Assembly: GCA_016292135.1 (NCBI GenBank)
Contig: JAEFAZ010000003.1
Span: 186,001-250,000, forward strand
DNA length: 64,000 nt
Origin: Saccharofermentans sp.
GTDB taxonomy: Bacteria > Bacillota > Clostridia > Saccharofermentanales > Saccharofermentanaceae
Direction: 5' to 3'
Shown here: piece by piece, positions 1 to 7,731 of the stretch
Layout: every line of letters starts with the position of its first letter
Numbering within the stretch: the first letter of the stretch is position 1
The notes under the pieces: generated by a model
The model's database searches: none
The model's input: only the letters and a program-made list of their open reading frames with translations
What the model was told of the DNA's origin: nothing
Made by a program: the position numbers and the translations under genes

Positions 1-159
1 CACGGCAACTATCTTACTCCTTCAAAAAAGCCGGTCCTTCAGTACAAGTTATCCACTTACGATGTAAGCAGGGAATCCGATCTTAACGAGATATACGATT
101 TCTTAAAGAAATACAATCCTAACATCGGCCTCGTCAAGAACGGAAAGATAGAGGATTAA
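1..159 (+). CDS. C-terminal fragment of an unidentified protein (cut by window edge)
   Basis: Frame 1 is open from the first base to a TAA at 157-159 and encodes the last 52 residues of a protein ending in NIGLVKNGKIED. The fragment is charged and rich in Lys, Tyr and Asn. I recognise no motif. The 5' end lies outside the window, so neither length nor family can be judged. It could be the tail of a cytoplasmic protein. That it is coding is inferred only from the open frame, the sensible codon use and the promoter-like sequence that follows about 30 bases later. Confidence 0.5.
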   Translation, partial: HGNYLTPSKKPVLQYKLSTYDVSRESDLNEIYDFLKKYNPNIGLVKNGKIED

Positions 160-187
160 AAGCAATAAGATAAAGCCTTCTGCCCTG

Positions 188-216
188 TTGTCCTAACGCC
201 GGGATTTTGCTATTAT
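188..216 (+). promoter_or_regulatory. Sigma-A type promoter of the yegP-like gene
   Basis: TTGTCC at 188-193 and TATTAT at 211-216 are separated by 17 bases, and TGC precedes the -10 (extended -10). Transcription would start near 223 and run into a small CTTAC/GTAAG hairpin at the 5' end of the mRNA. The promoter overlaps an upstream in-frame ATG at 207, which argues against that codon being the start. Confidence 0.65.
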
Positions 217-263
217 TTAGGTACTTACGATTGGTAAGCAGTCTTTTATTCAGGAGGTTTTTT

Positions 264-635
264 ATGGCAAAATTTGTATTATCAGAAGCAAAGAACGGCT
301 ACAAATTCAATCTGGTCGCAACCAACGGTCAAGTCATCGCTACAAGCCAGATCTATAAGTCAGATGTAACCGCGAAAAAAGGCATAGAGTCTGTTTCGGC
401 AAACGCACCTGTTGCAGGCATTGAAAACCAGACAGAGAAGGACTTTAAGACAGAAGTCAATCCCAAGTTCGAAGTCTATCAGGACAAGAAGGGTGAATTC
501 CGCTTCCGCTTAAAGGCGAAGAACGGTCAGATCATCGCTACGAGCGAAGGTTATTCCAAGCTCGACAGCTGCCTCAAGGGGATCGCATCAGTTAAGAAGA
601 ATGCTCCCGATGCAAAGATCGAAGAAGCAAAGTAA
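264..635 (+). CDS. YegP family protein with two DUF1508 repeats
   Basis: A 123-residue protein made of two homologous halves: MAKFVLSEAKNGYKFNL..ATNGQVIATSQIY and later PKFEVYQDKKGEFRFRL..KNGQIIATSEGY. This duplicated FxVYxDKKGxxRFRLKAxNGQxIAxSExY pattern is the DUF1508 (YegP) fold. Proteins of this family are small and cytoplasmic; their biochemical role is not established. The start at 264 is chosen because AGGAGG lies at 252-257 and because the 19 codons upstream overlap the promoter. It is a single-gene unit with its own promoter and a strong terminator. The family assignment is secure; no function is claimed. Confidence 0.9.
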   Translation: MAKFVLSEAKNGYKFNLVATNGQVIATSQIYKSDVTAKKGIESVSANAPVAGIENQTEKDFKTEVNPKFEVYQDKKGEFRFRLKAKNGQIIATSEGYSKLDSCLKGIASVKKNAPDAKIEEAK

Positions 636-655
636 CTAACAAATATCTTTATCGA

Positions 656-693
656 AAAGAGGGGCGCTTCAACAAAGAGCGGCCCTCTTTTTT
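656..693 (+). terminator. Rho-independent terminator of the yegP-like gene
   Basis: AGAGGGGCGCT pairs with AGCGGCCCTCT across a short loop and is followed by a run of six T. It lies about 20 bases after the stop codon. It also ends just before the 3' end of the convergent broken Nudix gene. Confidence 0.85.
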
Positions 694-708
694 CGTCCGA
701 AAAGCAGC

Positions 709-1197
709 TCACCCGGCTCTTTCGTCAGTTACAAAATGCTTTATTTCCGGCGACGGAGACTTAAGTTCAGTCCTGAAAAATTCAGGGTAAAAAGTGACCG
801 GATCATCAGGTGAGACCCAGATGAGCCTTTCCCGGCTGCCGCCATCTGCAAAGCTTTCCGAGACCGGTTCAAAATCATCCGGAACCTACATATAAAAGAA
901 ATAAGATATCTCATAGACAAGTTTTCCCTTATTCGAAGGAGAGTCCCCGTAAAAGTAATTTTCGTGGATAAATCCGAGCCTGTCGGGCTCCATCAGGACG
1001 CCTGTCTCTTCTGACACTTCACGGACCACGGCCTCCTCTGCGGTCTCTCCGAACCTGATCCTTCCGCCCACGGAATAAAGGTAGTCAGCCCGGTCGTTTC
1101 CGACCATCAGGAACTTGCCGTCTCTCATAATTATCGCGCCAACCCTGACGTTGATGAAGCCGTCTCCAACCGGCACCGTCATGTCCTTAGCCGTCAC
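709..1197 (-). pseudogene. Nudix hydrolase interrupted by an in-frame TAG
   Basis: The N-terminal part (886-1197, 103 residues) carries a Nudix box of the form GxRxxFGETAEEAVVREVSEETGV. It ends at a TAG at 886-888, right after the peptide YEISYFFYM. Translation in the same frame continues for 59 more codons to a TGA at 709-711 and reads like the normal family C-terminus (RLIWVSPDD, then YPEFF, then IKHFVTDE). In related Nudix proteins the residue after this Phe-x-Met is usually Lys, so an AAG to TAG change would explain the break. I read this as a recent nonsense mutation. A separately translated short Nudix protein or UAG readthrough are less likely alternatives. The start overlaps the end of the upstream membrane-protein gene by 11 bases, so the two were probably cotranscribed. 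Confidence 0.75.
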
Positions 1198-1663
1198 TCT
1201 TCTTCACCTTTTTCTTTCTGATAACGGATATTACGAACACCACTGCCGATACGATAACGAAGCCGGCCGTGAAGTTGATAAACACATCCCTGTATGCGGA
1301 AGAAGCAAGTTCTGCAGTCATCCCTCTTAAGAATACGTAGAGAAATACCAGGAACATCGTCGGTATGTATACGATCAACACTTTAAGCCAATAGTTCCTG
1401 ATCTTGATATACTTAATGAGCGCAAAAGCGAGCACGATTATCAGCACCAGGACAGCCCTGTCCAGTTCGTGCCAGTTGCCGGAAGGATCTTCTTTAACCC
1501 CGCTTGCAAGATAAACGATACTGTTAACGATAGTCGCAACAGTATATAGCGCACAGTAAAGGAATACCGGCAGTTTCAGACAGCGGTTCCAGAAGGACTT
1601 AAAGCCCTTCGTATCCGGGTTTGGACGCGGATCTGACTTTTCAATATCATATTCATCTGACAT
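1187..1663 (-). CDS. Four-helix membrane protein (DUF6608-like)
   Basis: A 158-residue protein with a short acidic cytoplasmic N-terminus and four hydrophobic segments, in order around LPVFLYCALYTVATIVNSIV, AVLVLIIVLAFALIKYI, VLIVYIPTMFLVFLYVFL and FTAGFVIVSAVVFVISVI, ending in a basic tail KKKVKKSDG. The conserved-looking segment NWHELDRAVLVL after the first hairpin resembles DUF6608 proteins of Clostridia; I hold that assignment loosely. The start at 1663 is preferred over an ATG six codons upstream because GGGGGA sits at the right distance only for the inner ATG. It overlaps the broken Nudix gene by 11 bases, which suggests one transcription unit. Function unknown. Confidence 0.75.
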   Translation of the reverse strand: MSDEYDIEKSDPRPNPDTKGFKSFWNRCLKLPVFLYCALYTVATIVNSIVYLASGVKEDPSGNWHELDRAVLVLIIVLAFALIKYIKIRNYWLKVLIVYIPTMFLVFLYVFLRGMTAELASSAYRDVFINFTAGFVIVSAVVFVISVIRKKKVKKSDG

Positions 1664-1683
1664 ATCTTTTCCCCCACACAAAA

Positions 1684-1722
1684 AAGATCAGCTTTTCCCG
1701 TTCACATACTTATCGTATTTAT
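1684..1722 (-). pseudogene. Relic of an SLH-protein C-terminus
   Basis: Read on the minus strand this segment encodes YKYDKYVNGKS followed by TGA, the same tail that closes the other SLH proteins here (FLYKYDKFVNGKG and YKYDKYVNGKG). It is not attached to a gene. It lies about 100 bases beyond the stop of the neighbouring SLH gene, whose own tail now reads VNNK-stop. It is best explained as the original 3' end of that gene, displaced by an insertion. Confidence 0.7.
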
Positions 1723-1852
1723 AATTCGTCTCAACACATCGCTCTTGGCGTCGGACAAGTCCTCGTCGCTAAAAGCTCCTCAAGGAACTAGCAGAGCGAT
1801 GTGTTGTTCCTCTGCGATTTATTTGTTGTTAACATACTTATCGTATTTATAA
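1704..1852. repeat. 21-bp direct repeats flanking a small insertion at the SLH gene 3' end
   Basis: The 21 bases at 1704-1724 are repeated without mismatch at 1832-1852 (128-bp offset). The right copy lies inside the 3' end of the SLH gene and encodes its YKYDKY tail; the left copy is the displaced relic. The 107 bases between them contain the hairpin element at 1732-1806. The arrangement looks like insertion or local duplication at the very end of the gene. Confidence 0.7.
1732..1806 (-). repeat. Palindromic element with 14-bp perfect inverted repeats
   Basis: CAACACATCGCTCT at 1732-1745 is the exact reverse complement of 1793-1806. Read on the minus strand, the 47 bases between the arms can form two further hairpins: GCTA-GTTCC-TTGA-GGAGC-TTT-TAGC, and one built on GGAC-TT-GTCC. 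The whole therefore resembles a three-way junction. It starts about 12 bases after the SLH stop codon, so it would be the 3' end of that mRNA. It has no T-run, so it is not a classical terminator. It could be a MITE-like or REP-like element or an mRNA 3' structure. Confidence 0.6.
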
Positions 1853-4152
1853 AGGAACGTCACCATCTGGCGCCTCAGGCACTTGCCCTGCGGTTTGAAT
1901 GTGCCGTCTTCGTAACCTGCCAGGATCTTCTTGCCGGAAGCCCAGAGGGTCGCCTTGTAGAAGTAATCCGTAGATTTTACGTCATCGAATTTCTTCGCAT
2001 TCTTAGCGGGCTCCGGCTTGCCTGCCATCCTCCAAAGGAACGTTACAGTCTGGGCTCTCGTGCAGACTTTCTTGGGAGCGAACTTCTTGGCTGATACACC
2101 TGTGGTTATGCCTTGCTCTACTGCCCAGATAACCGGCTTGTAAAAATAGTCCGCGCTCTTTACATCGTCGAACTTGCACTCGTTAGACTTTGTCTTGGGC
2201 TCGCCCTGGAGCCTGTAGAGGAATGTAACCATCTGGGCACGTGTGCAGTCGTTGGCGGGGCGGAACTCCGTCTGATCCGCATATCCCTTGACGACGTTTT
2301 TCGCAGTCAGATAGTTGGTGGGTGCATACCAGAATTCAATGCTGTCGATTACATCCTTGTAGAGGACTGTTACTGTACACTTAGCTGACTTGCCTGCAGC
2401 TGTTGCAGTTATGGTTACCTGACCTGCCTTCTTGGCCGTGATCTTGCCGTTCCCATCAACGGTTGCGATCTTGGTGTCAGAAGATTTCCAGGAAACCTTA
2501 GAAGTGGAATTCTTCAATGTGGCCTTCAGTGTCAGATTCTTACCGCATACAACAGAGGCTGTCTTCTTGTCCAGATTAAGTTCCGGATCCACATGGATAA
2601 GCTTAACTTTTCGGGCAGGATTGCCGTCTGCATCACAAATGGTCTTCTTGCCGTCATCAAACTTACCGTTAACGGGCTCTGCGATCTTGTTGTATCCCAA
2701 TCTCAGAATATCTGTCTTCATTGCAACAGATGAATCCCCTGATGTCTCCAAGGATACCGATACCGTCTTGTTAGCAACAGTGATCCCGTTGGATGCTGAC
2801 ATCGTATCTCCGTCGTCACTTGTAAAATCGACCTGACCGCCTTGGATAACAATATTTGCTGCAACAACGGCAGACCTATCAGATCTTCCCGAAATATTAC
2901 ATCCGTCGGAGAAGACGACGTAACTATCTGACTTAAACAGTTCTGTATTAGCAGTCAGTTTCGCAGTGCCCTCTGCTTGAATGGCAGAAGGAGAATAGAA
3001 GAGCGGCTCTGTAAGCGATGAATAATAACCATTTTTCGTATTATCGAAATCCACAAAGACCAGCTTATTCTCAGACGATATGAATTTTAATCTCCCGTCT
3101 GCACTCGAACCGAACAGATCAGCCAGGTTATCATGTGAACTGAGCTGGTGACCTGCTATATAGAGCGGATATTTGATCTCGTCATTACCGGGATAATGGT
3201 ACTTTATGCTTGAATATAAACTGATCTGATTGCCGTTTTCATCGATCGCAGCAACGAAAAAATAGATGTCTTGCACATAATCTATGGATTTTAAACGATA
3301 CGGCATAAAATAATCGGTCAGGCGGGTGGTTATGGATGTGCCAGAAGAGGAACTGGAACTGATCCTGTCCTTATAGTAGACATCGTACCTCGCGGCACCG
3401 GGATAAGCATCCCAACTGATAAGACCGTCGTTCTCTGTTAATCCGCTGATACAGTTGGTATCTGACGGCGTATAATCGGTATGCCTGATACAATTGTTAT
3501 TGCTCATTTGATATTTTTTGTCACGGCACCTTGCACGCACAGAAATATCGTAACTATATTTTCCTTCCAAAAGGAATTGATCTGCCTGAAGTTCCGTAGA
3601 AGTCAGCCCTTCAATTGTCTTGGAAAAAACTTCATGATATGCATCAGTACCAAAATATGCAGAAACTTTCACATCAAACAAGACCTCAACATTAGCGGGC
3701 ACGTCAGGATCAGTAAATTTCCAGGTTACGCGTTTCCCGTCAAATGTAAGATCTTGCACTTCATTCAGCTTGTGATAATCATATTCAAAGGTACATTCGT
3801 AATAGTATTCTTTACCGTCATATCTTTCCGCGTGTAAGACGATCTTATATGTACCCGGCTGGAGCATAGGAGAAGATCTTAATTGCAATTGCATATCTAC
3901 TTTGGTCAGACCTTTGCCACATCCGCTTCCTCCGAAAAAACGATTTGCGTTGGAATCATAAACATCAACCCAGATTAATTCTTTTACATTCTCCGAAACA
4001 TTGTCCCATGAGAGAACGTCACCATCCCGCTTTAGATTGGGAAAATCCACATGTTCCCCCGCAGCATAAACATCCGAAGGCATAAAGAACAGCATCCCCG
4101 CCAGGATAAAAGCAACAAATAGAGCACTTAAGGAAATCTTTAACTTATTCAT
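1819..4152 (-). CDS. Secreted SLH-anchored surface protein with Big2 domain (copy 1)
   Basis: A 777-residue exported protein. Residues 1-31 form a signal peptide (KLKISLSALFVAFILAG, cleavage near VYA-AG). The next ~480 residues are fibronectin/Ig-like beta-rich modules with no family I can name. About residues 515-600 are a bacterial Ig-like group 2 domain (VSWKSSDTKIATVDGNGKIT, then AGQVTITATAAGKS). The last ~180 residues are three SLH repeats with TRAQMVTFLYR, TRAQTVTFLWR and LRRQMVTFLYK motifs, which bind secondary wall polymers. Start 4152 is chosen over an ATG two codons upstream because GAGGGGG sits 8-9 bases from it. The 3' half is almost identical in DNA to the next gene, while the 5' half has diverged. 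The tail VNNK-stop is abnormal because of an insertion. Confidence 0.88.
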   Translation of the reverse strand: MNKLKISLSALFVAFILAGMLFFMPSDVYAAGEHVDFPNLKRDGDVLSWDNVSENVKELIWVDVYDSNANRFFGGSGCGKGLTKVDMQLQLRSSPMLQPGTYKIVLHAERYDGKEYYYECTFEYDYHKLNEVQDLTFDGKRVTWKFTDPDVPANVEVLFDVKVSAYFGTDAYHEVFSKTIEGLTSTELQADQFLLEGKYSYDISVRARCRDKKYQMSNNNCIRHTDYTPSDTNCISGLTENDGLISWDAYPGAARYDVYYKDRISSSSSSGTSITTRLTDYFMPYRLKSIDYVQDIYFFVAAIDENGNQISLYSSIKYHYPGNDEIKYPLYIAGHQLSSHDNLADLFGSSADGRLKFISSENKLVFVDFDNTKNGYYSSLTEPLFYSPSAIQAEGTAKLTANTELFKSDSYVVFSDGCNISGRSDRSAVVAANIVIQGGQVDFTSDDGDTMSASNGITVANKTVSVSLETSGDSSVAMKTDILRLGYNKIAEPVNGKFDDGKKTICDADGNPARKVKLIHVDPELNLDKKTASVVCGKNLTLKATLKNSTSKVSWKSSDTKIATVDGNGKITAKKAGQVTITATAAGKSAKCTVTVLYKDVIDSIEFWYAPTNYLTAKNVVKGYADQTEFRPANDCTRAQMVTFLYRLQGEPKTKSNECKFDDVKSADYFYKPVIWAVEQGITTGVSAKKFAPKKVCTRAQTVTFLWRMAGKPEPAKNAKKFDDVKSTDYFYKATLWASGKKILAGYEDGTFKPQGKCLRRQMVTFLYKYDKYVNNK

Positions 4153-4183
4153 AACCATCCCCCTCGAAAATATAATCTCTATA

Positions 4184-4197
4184 AGTTTATCACAGAA
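4184..4197 (-). promoter_or_regulatory. Conserved upstream box of SLH gene copy 1
   Basis: The 14 bases here (minus strand TTCTGTGATAAACT) are identical to those at 6575-6588 upstream of the other SLH gene, and both begin 32 bases from their start codons. TGTGATAAA resembles an extended -10. The box is therefore probably the core promoter or leader duplicated together with the gene. Confidence 0.5.
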
Positions 4198-4212
4198 TAA
4201 GGGCGAAATAGA

Positions 4213-6543
4213 TCAGCCTTTCCCGTTCACGAATTTATCATACTTATACAGGAATGTTACCATCTGGCGCCTCAGGCACTTGCCCTGCGGTTTGAATGTG
4301 CCGTCTTCGTAACCTGCAAGGATCTTCTTATCGGATGCCCAGAGGGTTGCCTTGTAGAAGTAATCTGTCTTCTTTACATCAGGGAACGTCTTTGCATTCT
4401 TACCCGGCTCCGGCTTGCCTGCCATCCTCCATAGGAAGGTTACAGTCTGGGCTCTCGTGCAGACTTTCTTGGGAGCGAACTTCTTGGCTGATACACCTGT
4501 GGTTATGCCGTTTTCGACCGCCCATATAACAGGCTTATAGAAGTAATCCGCGCTCTTTACATCGTCGAACTTGCAAGTTGTTGCCTTGGTCTTGGGTTCA
4601 CCCTGGAGCCTGTAGAGAAATGTAACCATCTGGGCACGGGTGCAGTCGTTGGCGGGGCGGAACTCCGTCTGATCCGCATATCCCTTGACGACATTTTTCG
4701 CTGTCAGATAGTTGGTGGGTGCATACCAGAATTCACTGCTGTCGATTACATCCTTGTAGAGGACTGTTACTGTACACTTAGCGGACTTGCCTGCAGCCGT
4801 TGCAGTTATGGTTACCTGACCTGCCTTCTTGGCCGTGATCTTGCCGTTCCCATCAACGGTTGCGATCTTGGTGTCAGAAGATTTCCAGGAAACCTTAGAA
4901 GTGGAATTCTTCAATGTGGCCTTCAGTGTCAGATTCTTACCGCATTTAACAGTTGCCGTTTTCTTATCCAGCGTCAGTACCGGTTCAGCATGGATAAACT
5001 TAACTTTTCGGGCAGGATTGCCGTCCTTATCACAAACGGTCTTCTTGCCTGCAACAAAACTGCCGTTAACAGGTTCTGATATTTTCATCTCTTCCATCGA
5101 TAGATTACCTGCACTTAATGCAGGGCTTTCTTCATTCAAGGCTTCAAGTGTCACGGAAGAGCATTTTTTATTTAGCTTTAAGCGGCCTGAAGTTGACAAG
5201 GCTTCTGTGCCGCGGCTCTTAAGATCCAGTTGTCCGCCTTTGATCAGGATGTTTGCTGCAGAGACAGCAGCTTTGTCACTCACAAATGTTATATTGCAGC
5301 CGTCTTCAAAGACAACATCCTTGTCAGATTTAATTAATTCAGCAGGAAAATCGATTTTTGCATATCCACCGACCGTCAAAGTCTCGGTTGAATAGAAAAG
5401 AGGATCAGACTGGCCATAAAAATATTTGCTGATCCCGGTTTCAACATCTAAAAAGAGCAATTTGTTAGCAACAGGATCGTAAACCGTTCTCCCGTCGGTA
5501 TTACTCCCGGTCAAATATGCCAGGTTGTCATGAGAAGTAAGCTGCCGGCCCATTTTATATATAGGATATTTCACTTCAGGTTTTCCGTAAAAATGATAGA
5601 TTACGGATGTATATGAACCGATTACGTTGCCCTTTGCATCAAGAGCGGCAACACAAACTTCGACATCATGTTCAAAATTATTATTCCCGAAATAATAGAG
5701 CATGAAAACGCTGTTAAATCTTGTTGTAACCGGTGAATAAGAGTAACCATGAGTGGAAGTCTTCCTTTTAAAATGCACATCATACTTGGCAGCGCCCGGC
5801 AGATAATCCCAAGTTATGAAATCACCGTCTACCCGTAATCCGGTAACCGTACTGATATCGGAACAATTAAGATAAAACGTTCCCGGTCGATAAATAAACG
5901 GCCTCCTATATCCGTAAACGTCAGTATCCGGTTTGACGTAAACACAATACTTATATTCCCCTTTTAGAAGAAACGAACTGCTGGGCATCTCGCATGATGT
6001 GATTTTTTCGTATTCTCTGGTTAACACTACATCATCGGACTTATCGTACACTTCAACCTCAACAATAAAATAAATGTCTTTATAATCTGCTACTCCGGGG
6101 TCTTCATATACCCAGGTCAGTTTCTTACCATCAAGGTTGATATTCTTAACGTCAGCAAGCAAATGGTATTTATATTCGTATTCGAATTCGTAGTAATACT
6201 CTTTCCCGTTTATCTCATTGGCCCGTAAAATGATCTTATAGGTTCCGGCTTTCTTGCCAGTATTCTTGAAAAACTTCCAAAGATCTATTCTATGCAGCGA
6301 CTTGCTATAAGTAGCGCTGCTTACGTTTTCATCTGAAGCGGATACACGGATATTCATATTTACAGATCCGTTAACAGTATCTTGGATATCATCCCATTCG
6401 AGCACGTCTTCGGCTGAAAGCTTGATATTAGGAAAAGGAATCTGATCCCCGGCTGCCTGAACCTCCGAAGGCTTTAAAAGCTGAATGCCTGCCAGGATAA
6501 AAAGAGCCAACAAAATACTTAAGGATATCTTTAACTTGCTCAT
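4213..6543 (-). CDS. Secreted SLH-anchored surface protein with Big2 domain (copy 2)
   Basis: A 776-residue paralogue of the adjacent SLH protein with the same order: signal peptide (KLKISLSILLALFILAG, cleavage near VQA-AG), diverged Ig/Fn3-like beta modules, one Big2 domain, three SLH repeats ending FLYKYDKFVNGKG. GGGAGGA precedes the ATG at the proper distance. The Big2 and SLH part (about 4244-4950) is nearly identical in DNA to 1857-2560 of copy 1. The N-terminal two thirds differ strongly, which points to gene conversion of the anchor or rapid divergence of the exposed part. Each copy carries its own upstream box, so they are separate transcripts. Role: a wall-anchored surface or adhesion protein; the ligand is unknown. 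Confidence 0.88.
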   Translation of the reverse strand: MSKLKISLSILLALFILAGIQLLKPSEVQAAGDQIPFPNIKLSAEDVLEWDDIQDTVNGSVNMNIRVSASDENVSSATYSKSLHRIDLWKFFKNTGKKAGTYKIILRANEINGKEYYYEFEYEYKYHLLADVKNINLDGKKLTWVYEDPGVADYKDIYFIVEVEVYDKSDDVVLTREYEKITSCEMPSSSFLLKGEYKYCVYVKPDTDVYGYRRPFIYRPGTFYLNCSDISTVTGLRVDGDFITWDYLPGAAKYDVHFKRKTSTHGYSYSPVTTRFNSVFMLYYFGNNNFEHDVEVCVAALDAKGNVIGSYTSVIYHFYGKPEVKYPIYKMGRQLTSHDNLAYLTGSNTDGRTVYDPVANKLLFLDVETGISKYFYGQSDPLFYSTETLTVGGYAKIDFPAELIKSDKDVVFEDGCNITFVSDKAAVSAANILIKGGQLDLKSRGTEALSTSGRLKLNKKCSSVTLEALNEESPALSAGNLSMEEMKISEPVNGSFVAGKKTVCDKDGNPARKVKFIHAEPVLTLDKKTATVKCGKNLTLKATLKNSTSKVSWKSSDTKIATVDGNGKITAKKAGQVTITATAAGKSAKCTVTVLYKDVIDSSEFWYAPTNYLTAKNVVKGYADQTEFRPANDCTRAQMVTFLYRLQGEPKTKATTCKFDDVKSADYFYKPVIWAVENGITTGVSAKKFAPKKVCTRAQTVTFLWRMAGKPEPGKNAKTFPDVKKTDYFYKATLWASDKKILAGYEDGTFKPQGKCLRRQMVTFLYKYDKFVNGKG

Positions 6544-6574
6544 AACAATCCTCCCTCAAAAAAAATCCTTTATT

Positions 6575-6588
6575 AGTTTATCACAGAA
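6575..6588 (-). promoter_or_regulatory. Conserved upstream box of SLH gene copy 2
   Basis: Identical in 14 of 14 bases and in distance from the start codon to the box at 4184-4197. See that entry for the -10-like reading. Confidence 0.5.
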
Positions 6589-6626
6589 AGACAGTTAAAA
6601 TCGACTTGACCTGAATGAATCCAACG

Positions 6627-6672
6627 TTGCAGATATAGCATAATTTGACTATAATAATATCAATATTATGCT
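6627..6672 (+). promoter_or_regulatory. Promoter and palindromic operator of the toxin-antitoxin operon
   Basis: TTGCAG at 6627-6632 and TATAAT at 6650-6655 (17-base spacer) form the promoter. AGCATAAT at 6637-6644 and ATTATGCT at 6665-6672 are a perfect 8-bp inverted repeat that brackets the -10 and start point, where a Phd/YefM-type antitoxin or its toxin complex would bind to repress its own operon. The Shine-Dalgarno of the antitoxin follows directly. Confidence 0.6.
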
Positions 6673-6685
6673 ACAGGAGGTTGCC

Positions 6686-6976
6686 ATGACTATCAAACCA
6701 TCCGCAGCGATCCGTCAGAACTATAACGAGATCTCTGAATACTGTAAAAAAACCGGTGAACCGGTCTATCTGACTAAGAACGGCGAGGGAGATCTTGTCG
6801 TAATGGATATTGACTCCTTTGTAAAACGAGAGAAAATGCTCACCTTGCGCGAGAAACTACTGGTAATCGAACGTGATCGTCTAAACGGTGCAAAGTATTA
6901 CTCTATAGAAGAGTTAGAGGCTGAACTATCCGATATGATCCAGAGGGCAGAAGAAGGCGATGTCGCAGCAATATAA
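6686..6976 (+). CDS. Type II antitoxin, Phd/YefM family
   Basis: A 96-residue protein: N-terminal Phd/YefM DNA-binding fold (MTIKPSAAIRQNYNEISEYC, then GEPVYLTKNGEGDLVVMD), followed by a charged helical C-terminus that normally wraps the toxin. AGGAGG at 6674-6679 fixes the start at 6686, six codons inside an earlier in-frame ATG. Its 3' end overlaps the toxin gene by 17 bases, the usual translational coupling of such pairs. Expected role: neutralise the RelE/ParE toxin and autorepress the operon through the palindrome just upstream. Confidence 0.9.
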   Translation: MTIKPSAAIRQNYNEISEYCKKTGEPVYLTKNGEGDLVVMDIDSFVKREKMLTLREKLLVIERDRLNGAKYYSIEELEAELSDMIQRAEEGDVAAI

Positions 6977-7271
6977 AGTCTTAATATCAGGCGAAGCAAA
7001 ACAAATGCTGTCAGAACATGTGTACTTCTTGGCTCAGGTCGATCCCAAGGCAGCAGAAGATTGCAAACGCGAGATAATTAATGGTATCCGCAGCTTGGAA
7101 AAGATGCCGGAACGGTTTCCTTTATTCGAGCCTGAGAATCGTTTAAGTCCCTATCGGAAAATGTTCATTCCAAAAAGATATCTTGTTCTGTACATTATCA
7201 AAGAAGATACTGTTTACATCGAATATATCCTAGATTGCAGGCAAGATTACGGTTGGCTGATTGAAGAATGA
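6960..7271 (+). CDS. Type II toxin, RelE/ParE superfamily
   Basis: A 103-residue basic protein with the RelE/ParE pattern: SGEAKQMLSEHVYFLAQVDPKAA at the N-terminus (two helices), then PERFPLFEP and YRKMFIPKRYLVLYIIKEDTVYIEYILDCRQDYGWL. The Tyr-Arg-Lys and C-terminal CRQDY segments are typical of the clostridial branch, but the sequence alone does not tell mRNA cleavage (RelE) from gyrase inhibition (ParE). The gene overlaps its antitoxin by 17 bases and has a weak GAAGAAGGCG ribosome-binding site inside it. The pair sits between surface-protein genes and an acetyltransferase operon, a common location for plasmid- or island-derived addiction modules. Confidence 0.9.
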   Translation: MSQQYKVLISGEAKQMLSEHVYFLAQVDPKAAEDCKREIINGIRSLEKMPERFPLFEPENRLSPYRKMFIPKRYLVLYIIKEDTVYIEYILDCRQDYGWLIEE

Positions 7272-7316
7272 CCAAAACAATTCTCTTATATCAACATAAA
7301 ACAATGAATCGTGATC

Positions 7317-7727
7317 CTATAATCTCTTGATAAAGAAATACTTACTCAGTCTGGAGTCTTCATCCTCACGGACAAACTCCAATTCATATCCGAGTTTTCT
7401 GTAAAACTCCGGAGCCTGGAAACCGAATGTCGTCAGTGTGATCTTCTTATATCCTTTGCCGGTATATTCTTCTTCAACAGCCTTCACGAGCTTCGTTCCG
7501 ATATCCTGCCCTCTGCTCTTCTTATCAACGATCAGGTCAACGATATGGACATTGTTATAATATGCGCGTCCGGTGATCACGCCCAATATCTCCCCATCCT
7601 CTTCTGCAACAAAACAAAACTCATCAAAATTGAGTTCCACGTTGTTACTTAATGCATAGTCCGCGAAAGCCTGATCGAGAAATTCACCGATCTTATCATT
7701 AGTTTCCTTTACGTTTTTAATGATCAT
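7317..7727 (-). CDS. GNAT family N-acetyltransferase
   Basis: A 136-residue single-domain GNAT enzyme. The acetyl-CoA pyrophosphate loop is seen in VDLIVDKKSRGQDIGTKLVKAVE (motif A, V-x-x-x-x-RGxGIGTxL), followed by a beta-strand KKITLTTFGFQAPEFYRKLGYE (motif B). GNATs transfer acetyl from acetyl-CoA to an amine; the substrate cannot be read from the sequence. The start at 7727 has GGGGTGA upstream and lies only 4 bases after the stop of the lipoprotein gene 7732-8361, so the two form an operon. Confidence 0.88.
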   Translation of the reverse strand: MIIKNVKETNDKIGEFLDQAFADYALSNNVELNFDEFCFVAEEDGEILGVITGRAYYNNVHIVDLIVDKKSRGQDIGTKLVKAVEEEYTGKGYKKITLTTFGFQAPEFYRKLGYELEFVREDEDSRLSKYFFIKRL

Positions 7728-7731
7728 TCTG

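Noticed and set aside
207..263. Upstream ATG for the yegP-like gene
   Set aside because: It overlaps the -10 of the promoter, lacks a ribosome-binding site, and adds a Phe/Leu-rich stretch absent from the family; the AGGAGG-preceded ATG at 264 is used.
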